Assembly: GCF_007558825.1 (NCBI RefSeq)
Contig: NZ_VLTK01000001.1
Location: 372,001 to 436,000, forward strand
Direction: 5' to 3'
Source of the DNA: Brevibacterium aurantiacum
GTDB taxonomy: Bacteria; Actinomycetota; Actinomycetes; Actinomycetales; Brevibacteriaceae
Length of the DNA stretch: 64,000 nt
Shown here piece after piece: positions 1 to 9,315 of this stretch. The notes under the pieces are model-generated. The model ran no database searches, was not told the origin of the DNA, and saw nothing but the letters and a program-made list of their open reading frames with translations. The stretch's first letter is position 1. Each line of letters begins with the position of its first letter. The translations under genes and the position numbers were made by a program.

Positions 1-291
1 GCTGGCACCGCCCCCGGGCCCGCCGGAACCGGTGAACCTGGCGCCGCTGCCCATGACGCGGACCTGATCGTACTGTTCGCGAGATTCCTTGTCAGAGAGC
101 ACCTGATGGGCCTGGCCGAGCTCTTTGAATTTGTCTTCAGCCTTGGAATCACCGGGATTGGCATCCGGATGATACTTGCGTGCCAGCTTGCGATAGGCTT
201 TTTTGATCTCTGCGTCGGAAGCATCTTTGGAGACGCCGAGGGTCTTGTAGAAGTCCTTTTCGAACCAATCATTCTGAGGACCGGTATTCAC
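1..291 (-). CDS. dnaJ: Chaperone DnaJ (Hsp40), N-terminal part
   Basis: First 97 codons of the co-chaperone that hands unfolded proteins to DnaK and stimulates its ATPase in the cytosol. The J domain is complete: [17 protein letters not shown] carries the HPD triad at residues 41-43, and the window edge cuts the gene in the Gly-rich linker ([10 protein letters not shown]). I chose the GTG at 291 because a perfect AAGGAGGT lies 5 nt upstream and it gives the normal J-domain offset. It is the third gene of dnaK-grpE-dnaJ; in actinobacteria hspR usually follows, but that would lie outside the window. The identity is secure; the C-terminal zinc domain cannot be seen. Confidence 0.97.
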   Translation of the reverse strand, partial: MNTGPQNDWFEKDFYKTLGVSKDASDAEIKKAYRKLARKYHPDANPGDSKAEDKFKELGQAHQVLSDKESREQYDQVRVMGSGARFTGSGGPGGGAS

Positions 292-387
292 CTGGCACCT
301 CCTTCCGTGTCTTCTTCATCAGTGTATTCAATTGTCTCCTCACAATCCGCAACCCCGGGACCTCGATCCCGGATGATCCGGACCGCC

Positions 388-423
388 GCCGAGGTGGTTC
401 CACATTGGCGGGACCACCTCGGC
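388..423 (-). other. Intercistronic hairpin between grpE and dnaJ
   Basis: A 14-bp stem (388-401 with 410-423, one G.U pair) and 8-nt loop lies 14 nt after the grpE stop codon. No T-run follows, so it is not a normal intrinsic terminator; it may be a processing or stability element that lowers dnaJ expression relative to grpE (inference). Each arm contains one copy of the decanucleotide CGCCGAGGTG that recurs through the window. Confidence 0.75.
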
Positions 424-436
424 GAGGGTGTGGTTC

Positions 437-1156
437 TCAGTCTTCCGGCTGCTGCACGCCGACGCGCGCCGCACGGATGATGCGCTCACCCATACGGTAG
501 CCCGGCTGCATGACCAGGAAGACGGTCGGAGTCTCAACATCGTCCGAAGGCTGCTGCATGAGTGCCTCATGCAGTCGCGGATCGAACTCGTCGCCGACCT
601 CACCGTACTGCTCGACGCCGACCTTGTTCAGCGAGTCGATCAGCTTGTTCACGTGGGTCTCGAAAGGCCCAGAGACGTCGCCGTTCTCCTGCGCCAGGCG
701 CACCTCGTCGAGCACGGGGATCAGGGCTTCGACGGCCTTGATCGTGCCACCGGTTGCTGCCCGCTCGCGTTCGCGATCGGCCCGCATCCGGTAGGCGGCG
801 TACTCGGCGTTGATGCGCTTGAGGTCGGCCAGGTGCGCTGCGGCCTCAGTTCCCGGTGCGGGTTCGGCGGCCTCTTCGCCCTGTGCTGCCTCGGTGTCGT
901 TCAACGTCGAAGCATCGGCTGGAATGTCGACGCCGAGGTCACTGGCATCGGCCAGATTCTCATCGGCATCTTGGACGCCCTCGGCGCCTTCGGCACCGGC
1001 AGCGTCGTTCGCGGCATTCTCCTCACCGGCCTCCGCCGAGGCCGACGCTGCGTCGGCCTCGGGGCGGAGCTCGCCGGTGTCCGGATCGATCCGGCGCTTG
1101 TCGCTGAAGGTGAAGCCTGGCTCCTCGGACGACGGATCGTTGCCCTCGGCAGTCAT
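437..1156 (-). CDS. grpE: GrpE nucleotide-exchange factor
   Basis: 239-residue DnaK nucleotide-exchange factor. An acidic, low-complexity N-terminal third (residues about 1-90) precedes the GrpE coiled coil and the beta-domain, recognisable from RADRERERAATGGTIKAVEA and the conserved VLDEVRLAQENGDVSGPF and PGYRMGERIIRAARVGV segments. The start codon overlaps the dnaK stop by one base (TAATG), which indicates translational coupling. The long acidic head is typical of actinobacterial GrpE. A strong hairpin follows before dnaJ. Confidence 0.96.
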   Translation of the reverse strand: MTAEGNDPSSEEPGFTFSDKRRIDPDTGELRPEADAASASAEAGEENAANDAAGAEGAEGVQDADENLADASDLGVDIPADASTLNDTEAAQGEEAAEPAPGTEAAAHLADLKRINAEYAAYRMRADRERERAATGGTIKAVEALIPVLDEVRLAQENGDVSGPFETHVNKLIDSLNKVGVEQYGEVGDEFDPRLHEALMQQPSDDVETPTVFLVMQPGYRMGERIIRAARVGVQQPED

Positions 1157-3018
1157 TACTTCTTCTCCTCGTCCTCTTCATCGACAACCTCAGCATCGAC
1201 GACATCGTCGTCGGCACTTGCATCGGAATCGCCTGCTGCCCCTTCACCAGCGGCACCTTCGGCACCTGGCTGGTTGTAGATGGCTTCGCCGATCTTCTGC
1301 TGGTTGGCGACAAGCTTGTCGTAGGCCGTCTTCACGGCGTCGTCGTCTTCACCCTTGAGAGCTTCCTTGAGAGCCTCAACGTCCGAGTTGATCTCGGTCT
1401 TGACCTCTTCGGGCAGCTTGTCCTCGTTGTCGGTGATGAGCTTCTCGGTCTGGTAGGCGAGGTTCTCCGCATTGTTGCGAGTGTCAGCGGCCTCACGGCG
1501 CTTCTTGTCCTCGTCTGCGTGCTCCTCGGCTTCCTTGACCATGCGGTCGATGTCTTCCTTCGGCAGTGCGGAACCGCCGGTGATCGTCATCGACTGCTCT
1601 GTGCCGGTGCCCTTGTCGGTGGCCGACACGTGCACGATGCCGTTGGCGTCGATGTCGAAGGCGACCTCGATCTGCGGGACGCCGCGAGGAGCTGGGGCGA
1701 TGCCAGTCAGCTCGAAGGTGCCCAGGTTCTTGTTGTCGCGAGTGAACTCGCGCTCACCCTGGAAGACCTGGATCGACACGGAGGGCTGGTTGTCCTCGGC
1801 CGTGGTGAAGGTTTCCGAGCGCTTGGTCGGGATCGGGGTGTTGCGCTCGATGAGCTTGGTCATCACGCCGCCCTTGGTCTCGAGCCCGAGCGACAGCGGG
1901 GTGACGTCGATGAGCAGAACGTCCTTGCGTTCGCCCACGAGGACACCGGCCTGCACGGCTGCGCCGATCGCGACGACCTCATCGGGGTTGACGCCCTTGT
2001 TGGGCTCCTTGCCTCCGGTGAGTTCGGTGACGACGGCGGAGACGCCTGGCATACGGGTCGAACCGCCGACGAGGACGACGTGGTCGATCTCGGAGACGGA
2101 CACGCCTGCGTCCTTCATGACTGCGTGGAACGGAGCCTTGGTGCGCTCGAGGAGGTCCTTGGTCAGGTCCTCGAACTTCGCGCGGGTCAGGGTCTCATCC
2201 AGGTGGATGGGTCCGTTCTCGCTCATCGACAGGTACTGCAGTGAGATGTTGGTGCTGGTGGCCGAGGAGAGTTCCTTCTTGGCCTGCTCCGAAGCTTCCT
2301 TCAGACGCTGGATTGCGGTCGCGTCCTTGCTCAGGTCGACGCCGTAGCCGTTCTTGACCTCACCGACGAGCCAGTCGACGATGCGCTGGTCCCAGTCGTC
2401 GCCGCCGAGGCGGTTGTCGCCTGAGGTCGCACGGACCTGAATCGTGGAGAAGTCGTCTTCGTCCTTGCCGACTTCCAGCAGGGAGACGTCGAAGGTGCCG
2501 CCACCGAGGTCGAAGACCAGAATGGTCTCGTCTTCCTTGCCGCGCTCGAGGCCGTAGGCCAGAGCTGCAGCGGTGGGCTCGTTGATGATGCGCGAGACAT
2601 TGAGTCCTGCGATCTCACCGGCATCCTTCGTGGCCTGACGCTCGGCGTCATTGAAGTATGCGGGAACGGTGATGACTGCGTCGGTGACGTCTTCCTGCAG
2701 GTATTCCTCAGCATCGTGCTTGAGCTTCTGCAGGATGCGAGCCGAAACCTCAGGGGCCGACATCTTCTTGCCGCCGATTTCGGTGGTCCAGTCGGTGCCC
2801 ATGTGGCGCTTGACCGAGGCGACGGTGTTCTTGATGTTGGTGACGGCCTGGCGCTTGGCGATCTCGCCGACCAGGGAGTCGCCGTTCTTGTTGACAGCAA
2901 CGACGGAGGGGGTCGTGCGACCGCCTTCCGCGTTGGCGATGACCTTGGGGTCACCGCCTTCGAGGACTGTGACGACGGAGTTCGTGGTTCCGAGGTCGAT
3001 TCCAACTGCACGTGCCAT
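1156..3018 (-). CDS. dnaK: Chaperone DnaK (Hsp70)
   Basis: 620-residue ATP-dependent Hsp70. Phosphate-1 motif [11 protein letters not shown] is at residues 6-16, followed by the phosphate-2 segment [16 protein letters not shown], the adenosine-contact motif [13 protein letters not shown], the substrate-binding domain starting [14 protein letters not shown], and an acidic C-terminal lid ending in DEEDEEKK. The length is normal for the family. AAGGAG stands 9 nt before the ATG. The gene heads the chaperone operon and its promoter carries an HspR-type HAIR operator, so heat-shock repression by HspR is expected. Confidence 0.98.
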   Translation of the reverse strand: MARAVGIDLGTTNSVVTVLEGGDPKVIANAEGGRTTPSVVAVNKNGDSLVGEIAKRQAVTNIKNTVASVKRHMGTDWTTEIGGKKMSAPEVSARILQKLKHDAEEYLQEDVTDAVITVPAYFNDAERQATKDAGEIAGLNVSRIINEPTAAALAYGLERGKEDETILVFDLGGGTFDVSLLEVGKDEDDFSTIQVRATSGDNRLGGDDWDQRIVDWLVGEVKNGYGVDLSKDATAIQRLKEASEQAKKELSSATSTNISLQYLSMSENGPIHLDETLTRAKFEDLTKDLLERTKAPFHAVMKDAGVSVSEIDHVVLVGGSTRMPGVSAVVTELTGGKEPNKGVNPDEVVAIGAAVQAGVLVGERKDVLLIDVTPLSLGLETKGGVMTKLIERNTPIPTKRSETFTTAEDNQPSVSIQVFQGEREFTRDNKNLGTFELTGIAPAPRGVPQIEVAFDIDANGIVHVSATDKGTGTEQSMTITGGSALPKEDIDRMVKEAEEHADEDKKRREAADTRNNAENLAYQTEKLITDNEDKLPEEVKTEINSDVEALKEALKGEDDDAVKTAYDKLVANQQKIGEAIYNQPGAEGAAGEGAAGDSDASADDDVVDAEVVDEEDEEKK

Positions 3019-3144
3019 AACGTTGTCTCCTTACATATCGTGAGTGATCTCGACTCGAATGTGTGCGATCGGGCGGATCCACCACCGGGCTTCCACAGCA
3101 TTTCCTGCTGCGGGGACGAGCGATGGACCCACTCGACCGCACAC

Positions 3145-3192
3145 ATTGAGCCAACTGCACTCAAGTATTATCTTCGTGATCCGAGCAGTCAA
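3145..3192 (-). promoter_or_regulatory. dnaK promoter with HAIR operator
   Basis: On the minus strand a -35 box TTGACT (3187-3192) and a -10 box read as TAATAC or AATACT (3164-3170) are 16-17 nt apart. Immediately downstream, overlapping the -10, is CTTGAGT-N7-GCTCAAT (3145-3165), which matches the HspR inverted repeat CTTGAGT-N7-ACTCAAG with two changes in one half. This is the standard arrangement for HspR repression of dnaK in actinobacteria. A leader of about 130 nt precedes dnaK. Confidence 0.85.
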
Positions 3193-3473
3193 GCCCGGCA
3201 TCATTAAAGTTGCGTACACTAGACTCAACTTTGCGGAATGAGGGTTTATTCCACGAGAGAGAAAAAGTTTGTGGGATCGCTCTCTGCTGCCCTTCGACCG
3301 GATCCTTGAGGTTCTTCAATGCGAACTGATCCGGCATCGGCGCAGAGCACTTGTCATTGGCTTCGTACAGGGAGTTCGTCTGGGTCTCTCCGTCTGCGGT
3401 CGGCATGAGGACCATGCTGATCTCATCGCGATCAGCCCCTCGCGCGGCGACAATGTGCGGCGAGAATGGGGAC
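3193..3473. other. Intergenic region between dnaK promoter and uvrA paralogue
   Basis: About 280 bp without a convincing gene. A minus-strand open frame crosses it, but its last third is AT-rich promoter DNA and no ribosome-binding site precedes it, so it was not called. No terminator, repeat or RNA structure is obvious. GAGAAT at 3462-3467 stands 6 nt before the uvrA-paralogue ATG and may be a -10 box. Confidence 0.5.
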
Positions 3474-5963
3474 ATGAGCAATCACCAGATGATCGAGATT
3501 CGAGGCGCCCGCGTGCACAACCTGGCGAACATCGATGTCGACGTCCCATTGGGTCGGCTGGTCGGCATCGCCGGTGTCTCCGGTTCGGGCAAGTCGTCCC
3601 TGGCGATGGGAGTCCTGTACGCGGAGGGCTCTCGGCGCTACATCGAAGCGCTGTCCACATATACGCGCCGCAGGATGAGCCAAGCACCGCGTGCCGACGT
3701 CGACCGGGTCAGCCACGTGCCTGCCGCTCTGGCTCTGCGACAGCGCCCTGGCATCCCCGGCGTCAGGTCGACCTTCGGCACGTCCACCGAACTGCTCAAC
3801 GTCGTCCGGCTCATGTTCTCGCGCCTGGCATCACATGTCTGCCCGAACGGCCACCGACAGGAACCGACGCTCAATGTAGCAGCAGAGGAGCCCTTCGCCT
3901 GTCTGAGCTGCGGAGCGAACGTTCAAGCTCCAGGAGCAGAGGATCTGGCCTTCAATTCGGTGGGAGCCTGCCCATCATGTGAAGGGACAGGCATTGTGCG
4001 CAAGGTCGACGATGCCTCCCTGATCCGTGACGAGGACATAAGCATCGACGATGGAACGGTGATTCCATGGCAGATGTTCGGCTTCAACGTCCAACCGCAG
4101 ATCGCGCGCGAATTCGGCGTCCGCACGGACATCCCCTGGAAGGAGTTGAGCGCCGAGGAGAAGGCGATCGTCTTCGATGGCCCGGAAGAGAAGAAGCACA
4201 TCGCTGTGACCTCGAAGAAGGGTCTGCACGAGCTCGACTTCACCTTCCGCAATGCGCGACTGACCGTGAGCGAGGAGCTCAAACGCGCCACTGATGAGAA
4301 ACGACTGTCCCGGGTGAGCCGGTTCCTCACCGAACACACCTGCACCACGTGCCACGGCACCCGACTCGCACCTGCAGCGCTGCTGCCGAAGATCGGCGAT
4401 CTCAATCTCGCCGATGTCACCGCCATGACCCTGAGCGAACTCGCCGATTGGGCCACGGCTGTCGCCGACACCGTGCCGAAGACGATGCGCTCGATGTCCG
4501 AGGCACTGACCAGCACGCTTGGGCACATGTCGAAGCGACTGCTCGACCTCGGCCTGGGCTATCTCTCGCTCGATCGTGCCGGATCAACACTGTCCACCGG
4601 CGAGCGCCAACGCGTGCAGCTGGCGCGAGCCGTACGAAACGAGACCACCGGGGTCCTCTATGTCCTCGACGAGCCCTCGATCGGCCTCCACCCCTCGAAC
4701 ATACGCGGACTCCAAGGGGTCATCTCCGACCTGCTCGAGGATGGCAACTCCGTTGTCATGGTCGACCATGACCCTCTCGTGCTGCGTGATTGTGATCATC
4801 TCATCGAGATCGGTCCCGGTTCCGGCAACGACGGCGGGACGGTCGTCGCCACCGGAACGGTGGACAGCCTCGGCGACAATCCGGACTCTCTCATCGGCGG
4901 GTTCCTCACCGGAAGAGACGGCAGACTTGTCCGCAGTTCTGCGGCACCCGATCAGGTCTTCGACAAGGGGACGATCAGGCTGCGCACCTCCCCCATCCAC
5001 ACCGTGCATGCGCTCGATGTCACGATCCCCCGGGGACGGATCACCGCTGTCACCGGGGTGTCCGGATCCGGGAAGAGCACGCTGGTTCTCGACAGCCTCA
5101 TTCCCGCACTCCGCGCAACGGATCAAGCCCGTCTGCCCTCGCACGTCACCTCGGTCGAGGGTGCCGGAATCGAGAAGGCCAGCGTCGTCGACGCCACCCC
5201 GATCGGGGTCAATGTCCGCTCGACCGTCGCCACATACTCGGGCATCCTCGATGAGCTCCGGCGTGCCTATGCCAGACTCGACTCGGCGAAGGCCGCCGGT
5301 CTGAGCGCCCGGGACTTCTCCTACAACACCGGTTCTCTGCGGTGCCCGCGCTGCGAGGGAACGGGAGAGATCACGCTCGACGTGCAGTTCCTCCCCGACG
5401 TCGACATCGCCTGCCCCGACTGCGGGGGTCGGCGTTACGGTCCCGACGCCGAGGCTCATCGCCGTCCCGTTGCTGACGGTGAGATTGCGCTGCCCGAGCT
5501 GATGGCCATGACCGTCGCCGAGGCTGCCGGGCACGTTGCCGACCTGAGGAAGGTCACCACACGGCTGCAGGCACTGCAAGAGGTGGGGCTGGGGTACCTC
5601 ACCCTCGGCGAGGCGACTCCGGCTCTGTCAGGCGGTGAAGCGCAGCGTCTGCGGCTCGTCTCAGAACTCGATCGGACGCAGACTGGCACCCTGTTCGTGT
5701 TCGACGAGCCCACCATCGGGCTCCATCCTTTGGACGTACGAGTGCTCATCGGCGTCCTGCAGCGACTCGTCGATCAGGGAGGCACCGTCGTCGTCATCGA
5801 ACACGACCTCGATGTCATCGCCAACTCCGACCATGTCATCGACATGGGCCCGGGAGGCGGAGTGGACGGCGGTCGCATCGTGGTCGCCGGCACTCCGAAC
5901 CAGGTCGCCGATGACAAAGACAGCGCCACGGGACGATATCTGGCGAAGGAGACGTCCCCCTGA
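3474..5963 (+). CDS. UvrA-family ABC-class ATPase (UvrA2-like)
   Basis: 829-residue protein with the duplicated ABC architecture of excinuclease subunit A: Walker A GVSGSGKSS near residues 34-42 and GVSGSGKST near 528, signatures LSTGERQRVQLARAV and LSGGEAQRLRLVSEL, Walker B VLDEPSIGLHP and VFDEPTIGLHP, and zinc-ribbon cysteines in CPSCEGTG and CPRCEGTG. It is more than 100 residues shorter than canonical UvrA (about 950), like the UvrA2/DrrC group that lacks the UvrB-binding region and is linked to resistance to DNA-binding drugs. ATG at 3474 was chosen because homology starts there; upstream in-frame ATGs lie in non-conserved sequence. Role in repair or drug tolerance is inferred. Confidence 0.9.
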   Translation: MSNHQMIEIRGARVHNLANIDVDVPLGRLVGIAGVSGSGKSSLAMGVLYAEGSRRYIEALSTYTRRRMSQAPRADVDRVSHVPAALALRQRPGIPGVRSTFGTSTELLNVVRLMFSRLASHVCPNGHRQEPTLNVAAEEPFACLSCGANVQAPGAEDLAFNSVGACPSCEGTGIVRKVDDASLIRDEDISIDDGTVIPWQMFGFNVQPQIAREFGVRTDIPWKELSAEEKAIVFDGPEEKKHIAVTSKKGLHELDFTFRNARLTVSEELKRATDEKRLSRVSRFLTEHTCTTCHGTRLAPAALLPKIGDLNLADVTAMTLSELADWATAVADTVPKTMRSMSEALTSTLGHMSKRLLDLGLGYLSLDRAGSTLSTGERQRVQLARAVRNETTGVLYVLDEPSIGLHPSNIRGLQGVISDLLEDGNSVVMVDHDPLVLRDCDHLIEIGPGSGNDGGTVVATGTVDSLGDNPDSLIGGFLTGRDGRLVRSSAAPDQVFDKGTIRLRTSPIHTVHALDVTIPRGRITAVTGVSGSGKSTLVLDSLIPALRATDQARLPSHVTSVEGAGIEKASVVDATPIGVNVRSTVATYSGILDELRRAYARLDSAKAAGLSARDFSYNTGSLRCPRCEGTGEITLDVQFLPDVDIACPDCGGRRYGPDAEAHRRPVADGEIALPELMAMTVAEAAGHVADLRKVTTRLQALQEVGLGYLTLGEATPALSGGEAQRLRLVSELDRTQTGTLFVFDEPTIGLHPLDVRVLIGVLQRLVDQGGTVVVIEHDLDVIANSDHVIDMGPGGGVDGGRIVVAGTPNQVADDKDSATGRYLAKETSP

Positions 5964-5979
5964 CCAGCATTCGGCGGGT

Positions 5980-6020
5980 GAGCTGGCAGCGGTCTCCGAC
6001 GCGAGGACCACTGCCAGCTC
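5980..6020. terminator. Bidirectional hairpin between convergent genes
   Basis: GAGCTGGCAGCGGT (5980-5993) pairs with ACCACTGCCAGCTC (6007-6020) with one mismatch and a 13-nt loop. It lies in the 66-bp gap between the convergent uvrA paralogue and lldD. There is no strong T-run on either side. Confidence 0.6.
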
Positions 6021-6029
6021 AGACAGCGG

Positions 6030-7298
6030 TCACACGGACTTCGTATCCGGGTCCGCACCGTCCAGTTGACCGTCCCGACTGAATCTGCGCAGCTGGGTCA
6101 CATGGCTCGGGTTGAGCTCGGCGACGTTTGAGACCTGAAGCAGCTTCATCGTCCGCTCGACCTGTTCGCTGAGGATCGCGATCGTGCGATCGACGCCTTC
6201 CCTGCCACCGGCCATGAGCCCGTAGAGGTAGGCGCGGCCGATGAGCGTGAAATCCGCACCCAAGGCCATTGCCGCGACGATGTCGGCACCATCGCGGATG
6301 CCCGTGTCGACGATGATCTCGAGGTCATTGCCGACTTCCTTCGCCACCGAAGGCAGCAGTTCGAAGGGAACCGGGGCGCGGTCGAGCTGACGTCCGCCGT
6401 GGTTCGACAGCACAATGGCGTCGACGCCGAGATCGGCAAGCTTCCTGGCATCGGCAACAGTCTGGACGCCCTTGATCGCAAGCTTGCCCGGCCACATCTC
6501 ACGGATCGTGGCCAAGTCGTCAAAATCGATCGACGGATCCATGGCCGAGTTGAGCAGCTCGCCGACAGTTCCGCCGGTCTCGGACAGAGACGCGAACTGC
6601 AGCTTCTCCGTGGTCAGGAAGTCCCACCACCACCAGGGACGCGGAATCGCGTTGAGAACGGTCTTCGGCGAGAGCTGCGGTGGGATGGAGAATCCGTTGC
6701 GGCTGTCCCGCAGTCGAGCGCCTGCGATCGGGGTGTCGACGGTGAAGAAGAGGGTGTCGTAGCCGGCCGCAGCCGCCCGTTCAACCAGACCGTAGGAGAT
6801 CTCCCGCTGACGCATGACGTAGAGCTGGAACCAGTTACGCCCATTCGGGTTGACCTTCTTCACGTCCTCGATCGAGGTTGTGCCCAAAGTGGACAGGGTG
6901 AAAGGAATGCCTGCTGCACCGGCTGCAGAGGCACCGGCGGTCTCACCCTCGGTCTGCATCAGACGAGTGAACCCCGTGGGCGCAATGCCGAAGGGCATCG
7001 ACGAACTGCCTCCGAGGATCTGTGTGGTCGTATCGACCTGCGAGACATCGTTGAGGATGGAGGGGTGGAACTCGATGTCCTGGAAGGCCTGCACCGAGCG
7101 CTCCATCGAGATCTCCCCCTCCGCTGCGCCGTCTGTGTAGTCGAACGCGGCGGCGGGAGTGCGCCGCTTGGCTATCTGGCGCAGATCCTCGATCGTGAAT
7201 GCCGATTCAAGACGGCGCTTCCGTGAGTCGAGCTCGAACTTCTTGAACTTCATCAGCTCGAAGATCTCGGACGGATTGGGCAGTTGTCTCTTGACCAT
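6030..7298 (-). CDS. lldD: FMN-dependent L-lactate dehydrogenase (LldD family)
   Basis: 422-residue alpha-hydroxy-acid dehydrogenase that oxidises L-lactate to pyruvate and passes electrons to the respiratory chain. Diagnostic segments are [14 protein letters not shown] near residue 55, the FMN-site [26 protein letters not shown], and the catalytic-base motif SNHGGRQLD near residue 296, followed by [19 protein letters not shown]. Length fits LldD/lactate 2-monooxygenase-type enzymes; glycolate or mandelate oxidation cannot be excluded on sequence alone, but the lactate permease and LldR-type regulator upstream favour L-lactate. It is downstream of lctP on the same strand. Confidence 0.9.
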   Translation of the reverse strand: MVKRQLPNPSEIFELMKFKKFELDSRKRRLESAFTIEDLRQIAKRRTPAAAFDYTDGAAEGEISMERSVQAFQDIEFHPSILNDVSQVDTTTQILGGSSSMPFGIAPTGFTRLMQTEGETAGASAAGAAGIPFTLSTLGTTSIEDVKKVNPNGRNWFQLYVMRQREISYGLVERAAAAGYDTLFFTVDTPIAGARLRDSRNGFSIPPQLSPKTVLNAIPRPWWWWDFLTTEKLQFASLSETGGTVGELLNSAMDPSIDFDDLATIREMWPGKLAIKGVQTVADARKLADLGVDAIVLSNHGGRQLDRAPVPFELLPSVAKEVGNDLEIIVDTGIRDGADIVAAMALGADFTLIGRAYLYGLMAGGREGVDRTIAILSEQVERTMKLLQVSNVAELNPSHVTQLRRFSRDGQLDGADPDTKSV

Positions 7299-7325
7299 GT
7301 GCGGTACCTCTTTCTCTTCGGTTCG

Positions 7326-7386
7326 TCGTCAGGTCTGATTCGTCAGGTCTGATTCGTCAGTGCTCTTCGTCAATGCTCTTCGTCAG
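7326..7386. repeat. Short tandem repeats between lctP and lldD
   Basis: Two copies of TCGTCAGGTCTGAT (7326-7353) are followed by TCGTCAGTGCTCT and TCGTCAATGCTCT (7354-7379) and a final TCGTCAG. The block starts soon after the lctP stop codon and fills most of the 96-bp gap. It looks like slipped-strand duplication of gene-end DNA. Confidence 0.85.
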
Positions 7387-7394
7387 TTCGCTGG

Positions 7395-9122
7395 TCACAC
7401 TCCCTCTGGGACCATCCAGGACAGAATCGTCGACTGCAGTCCGACAAGCAGGCACATGACAACGAGCATACCCAGCGACCACCAGATGACGCGGCGGAAG
7501 ATCGCGGACTCCTGGCCGAGGAGCCCGACCGCTGTAGCTGCGATGGTGAGGTTCTGCGGGCTGATCATCTTGCCCACGACACCGCCGGAGCTGTTGGCGG
7601 CCACCAAGAGGACGGGATCGATCCCCGCCTTCGTCGCGGCCGTCTGCTGCAGGGTCGCGAAGAGCGCATTGGCGCTGGTGTCGGATCCGGTCACGGCCGT
7701 ACCCAGCCACCCGAGGATGGGCGAGAGAAAGGCGAACAGCACCCCAGCGCCAGCAATCCATGTGCCGATAGTGATCGTCTGGCCCGAGAGGTTCATAACG
7801 TAGGCGAGCGCCAGCACGAGCCCGACGGTGAGGATGGAGAAGCGCATTTTGACGACATTGTCGACGAAGACCTGGAATGCGTCCTTGACGGTCATCTTGT
7901 ACACGACGGCGACGATGATTCCTGAGACCAGCAGCATCGTGCCCGGTGATGACAACCATTGGAAGTTGTAGACCGTGCTCGTCGACACTTCCCCCGCAGC
8001 GTTCAGGATGTTCCCGTCGAGGCCCGGCCACGGAATCTTGATATCGGTGCCCGCCAGCCAGGTGTCGATGACCGGAATGAGCTTGGCAGCAGAGAAGATG
8101 ACGATGACGATGAGATACGGGCACAGTGCCATGAACACCCGCCTGCCGGTCAGAGGTGCCGTCTTCGTGTCCACAGGTGTCTCCAGGTCCACCGATGTCT
8201 TCGTGTCGGCAGAGGACTTCACGGCCGCACCCGACCCACCGGCATCGGGGGCGTCAGCGTTCTCCCTGGTGCGTTCGTCTGCCATCTTGTCCAGCGCGTC
8301 CTGGCCGCCGACGGGCTTCCAGAACTGGAGCATGATCACTGCAGCGGCGAGGCCCAAGAGCGAGGCGATGATGTCGGTCATTTCGACCGAGAGATAGTTC
8401 GCAGAGACGAACTGTGCTGCCCCGAACACGATTCCGACGACCAGAGCAAGTGGCCATAGCTGGCGCAGACCGCGCTTGCCGTCGACGAGGAAGATGAGGA
8501 ACAGCGGCACAACGGCGGCCAGCAACGGAGTCTGGTGACCGACCATGGCACCGATCTCCTTGTAGTCGATTCCCGTGAGGTTGCCGGCCGTGATGATCGG
8601 GATGGCGATCGCACCGAAGGCGACCGGAGCGGTGTTGGCCACCAGCACGACGACTGCTGCTCGCATGGCGGTGAAGCCGACTGCGATGAGCATGACACCG
8701 GTGATGGCAACCGGGGCACCGAAACCGGCAAGGGCTTCGAGCAGTCCCCCGAAGCAGAAGGCGACCAAGATCGCCTGCACGCGAGGATCATCGGAGATGA
8801 CGTTGATGACCAATCTGAGGTCTTCGAAGTGTCCTGACTTCACCGTCAGTTCGTAGAGCCAGATGGCGGTGATGACGATCCACATGATCGGAAACAGCCC
8901 GAAAGCGAATCCTTGGCTGGCCGAGAGGCCGGCCAGCCCGACCGGCATGCCGTAGACGAAGATGGCAACGATCAGGGCGACGATGACTGCCGCCAGTCCT
9001 GCCCAGTGGGCCTTCCATTTCAAGAACCCGAGGGTGACGAAGATAGTCAGCAGCGGCAGCAGCGCAGCCAGCGATGACCACAGGAGGCTGTCTGCAAGTG
9101 GGGCTATTTCAGGAGTGTACAT
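7395..9122 (-). CDS. lctP: L-lactate permease (LctP family)
   Basis: 575-residue polytopic membrane protein importing L-lactate (proton symport in characterised relatives). Many hydrophobic segments alternate with short loops; family signatures include GGLLEALAGFGAPVAI, GIDYKEIGAMVGHQTPLLA, and the C-terminal GWLGTAVTGSDTSANALF with SSGGVVGKMISPQN. A Gly/Asp/Thr-rich cytosolic loop is near residues 290-330. AGGAG lies 5 nt before the ATG. First gene of the lctP-lldD unit, transcribed away from the FadR-type regulator; one palindromic operator lies in the shared upstream region. Confidence 0.95.
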   Translation of the reverse strand: MYTPEIAPLADSLLWSSLAALLPLLTIFVTLGFLKWKAHWAGLAAVIVALIVAIFVYGMPVGLAGLSASQGFAFGLFPIMWIVITAIWLYELTVKSGHFEDLRLVINVISDDPRVQAILVAFCFGGLLEALAGFGAPVAITGVMLIAVGFTAMRAAVVVLVANTAPVAFGAIAIPIITAGNLTGIDYKEIGAMVGHQTPLLAAVVPLFLIFLVDGKRGLRQLWPLALVVGIVFGAAQFVSANYLSVEMTDIIASLLGLAAAVIMLQFWKPVGGQDALDKMADERTRENADAPDAGGSGAAVKSSADTKTSVDLETPVDTKTAPLTGRRVFMALCPYLIVIVIFSAAKLIPVIDTWLAGTDIKIPWPGLDGNILNAAGEVSTSTVYNFQWLSSPGTMLLVSGIIVAVVYKMTVKDAFQVFVDNVVKMRFSILTVGLVLALAYVMNLSGQTITIGTWIAGAGVLFAFLSPILGWLGTAVTGSDTSANALFATLQQTAATKAGIDPVLLVAANSSGGVVGKMISPQNLTIAATAVGLLGQESAIFRRVIWWSLGMLVVMCLLVGLQSTILSWMVPEGV

Positions 9123-9221
9123 ATCTTCTCCTGCACGGTCGGTGCTCGACTGCAGCGTCTGCGTTTCGACGTTGAACGCGCCCGAACATGCATACTCGAT
9201 GGGCTTCAGTATGTCCTTTAT

Positions 9222-9234
9222 GTGGTCAGACCAC
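9222..9234. promoter_or_regulatory. LldR-type operator upstream of lctP
   Basis: GTGGTCAGACCAC is a perfect 13-bp palindrome in the lctP/lldR divergent region. Its core TGGTCAGACCA matches the TNGTNNNACNA consensus bound by FadR-subfamily GntR regulators such as LldR. It lies 100 bp upstream of lctP and 82 bp upstream of the regulator, so it could control both. Confidence 0.8.
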
Positions 9235-9315
9235 TAAAGTGAGTGTATGGCGCAATGTGATCCGGGTCAAGATCACACTCATGAAATGATGGTCGGGTGC
9301 GAAAAGTGAGTAATC

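Noticed and set aside
428..2347. Long plus-strand frames opposite grpE and dnaK
   Set aside because: They are antisense shadows of high-GC genes; sequences are low-complexity and match no family.
3161..3481. Minus-strand 106-codon open frame between dnaK and the uvrA paralogue
   Set aside because: Its last third is the AT-rich dnaK promoter, no ribosome-binding site is present, and no family is recognisable.
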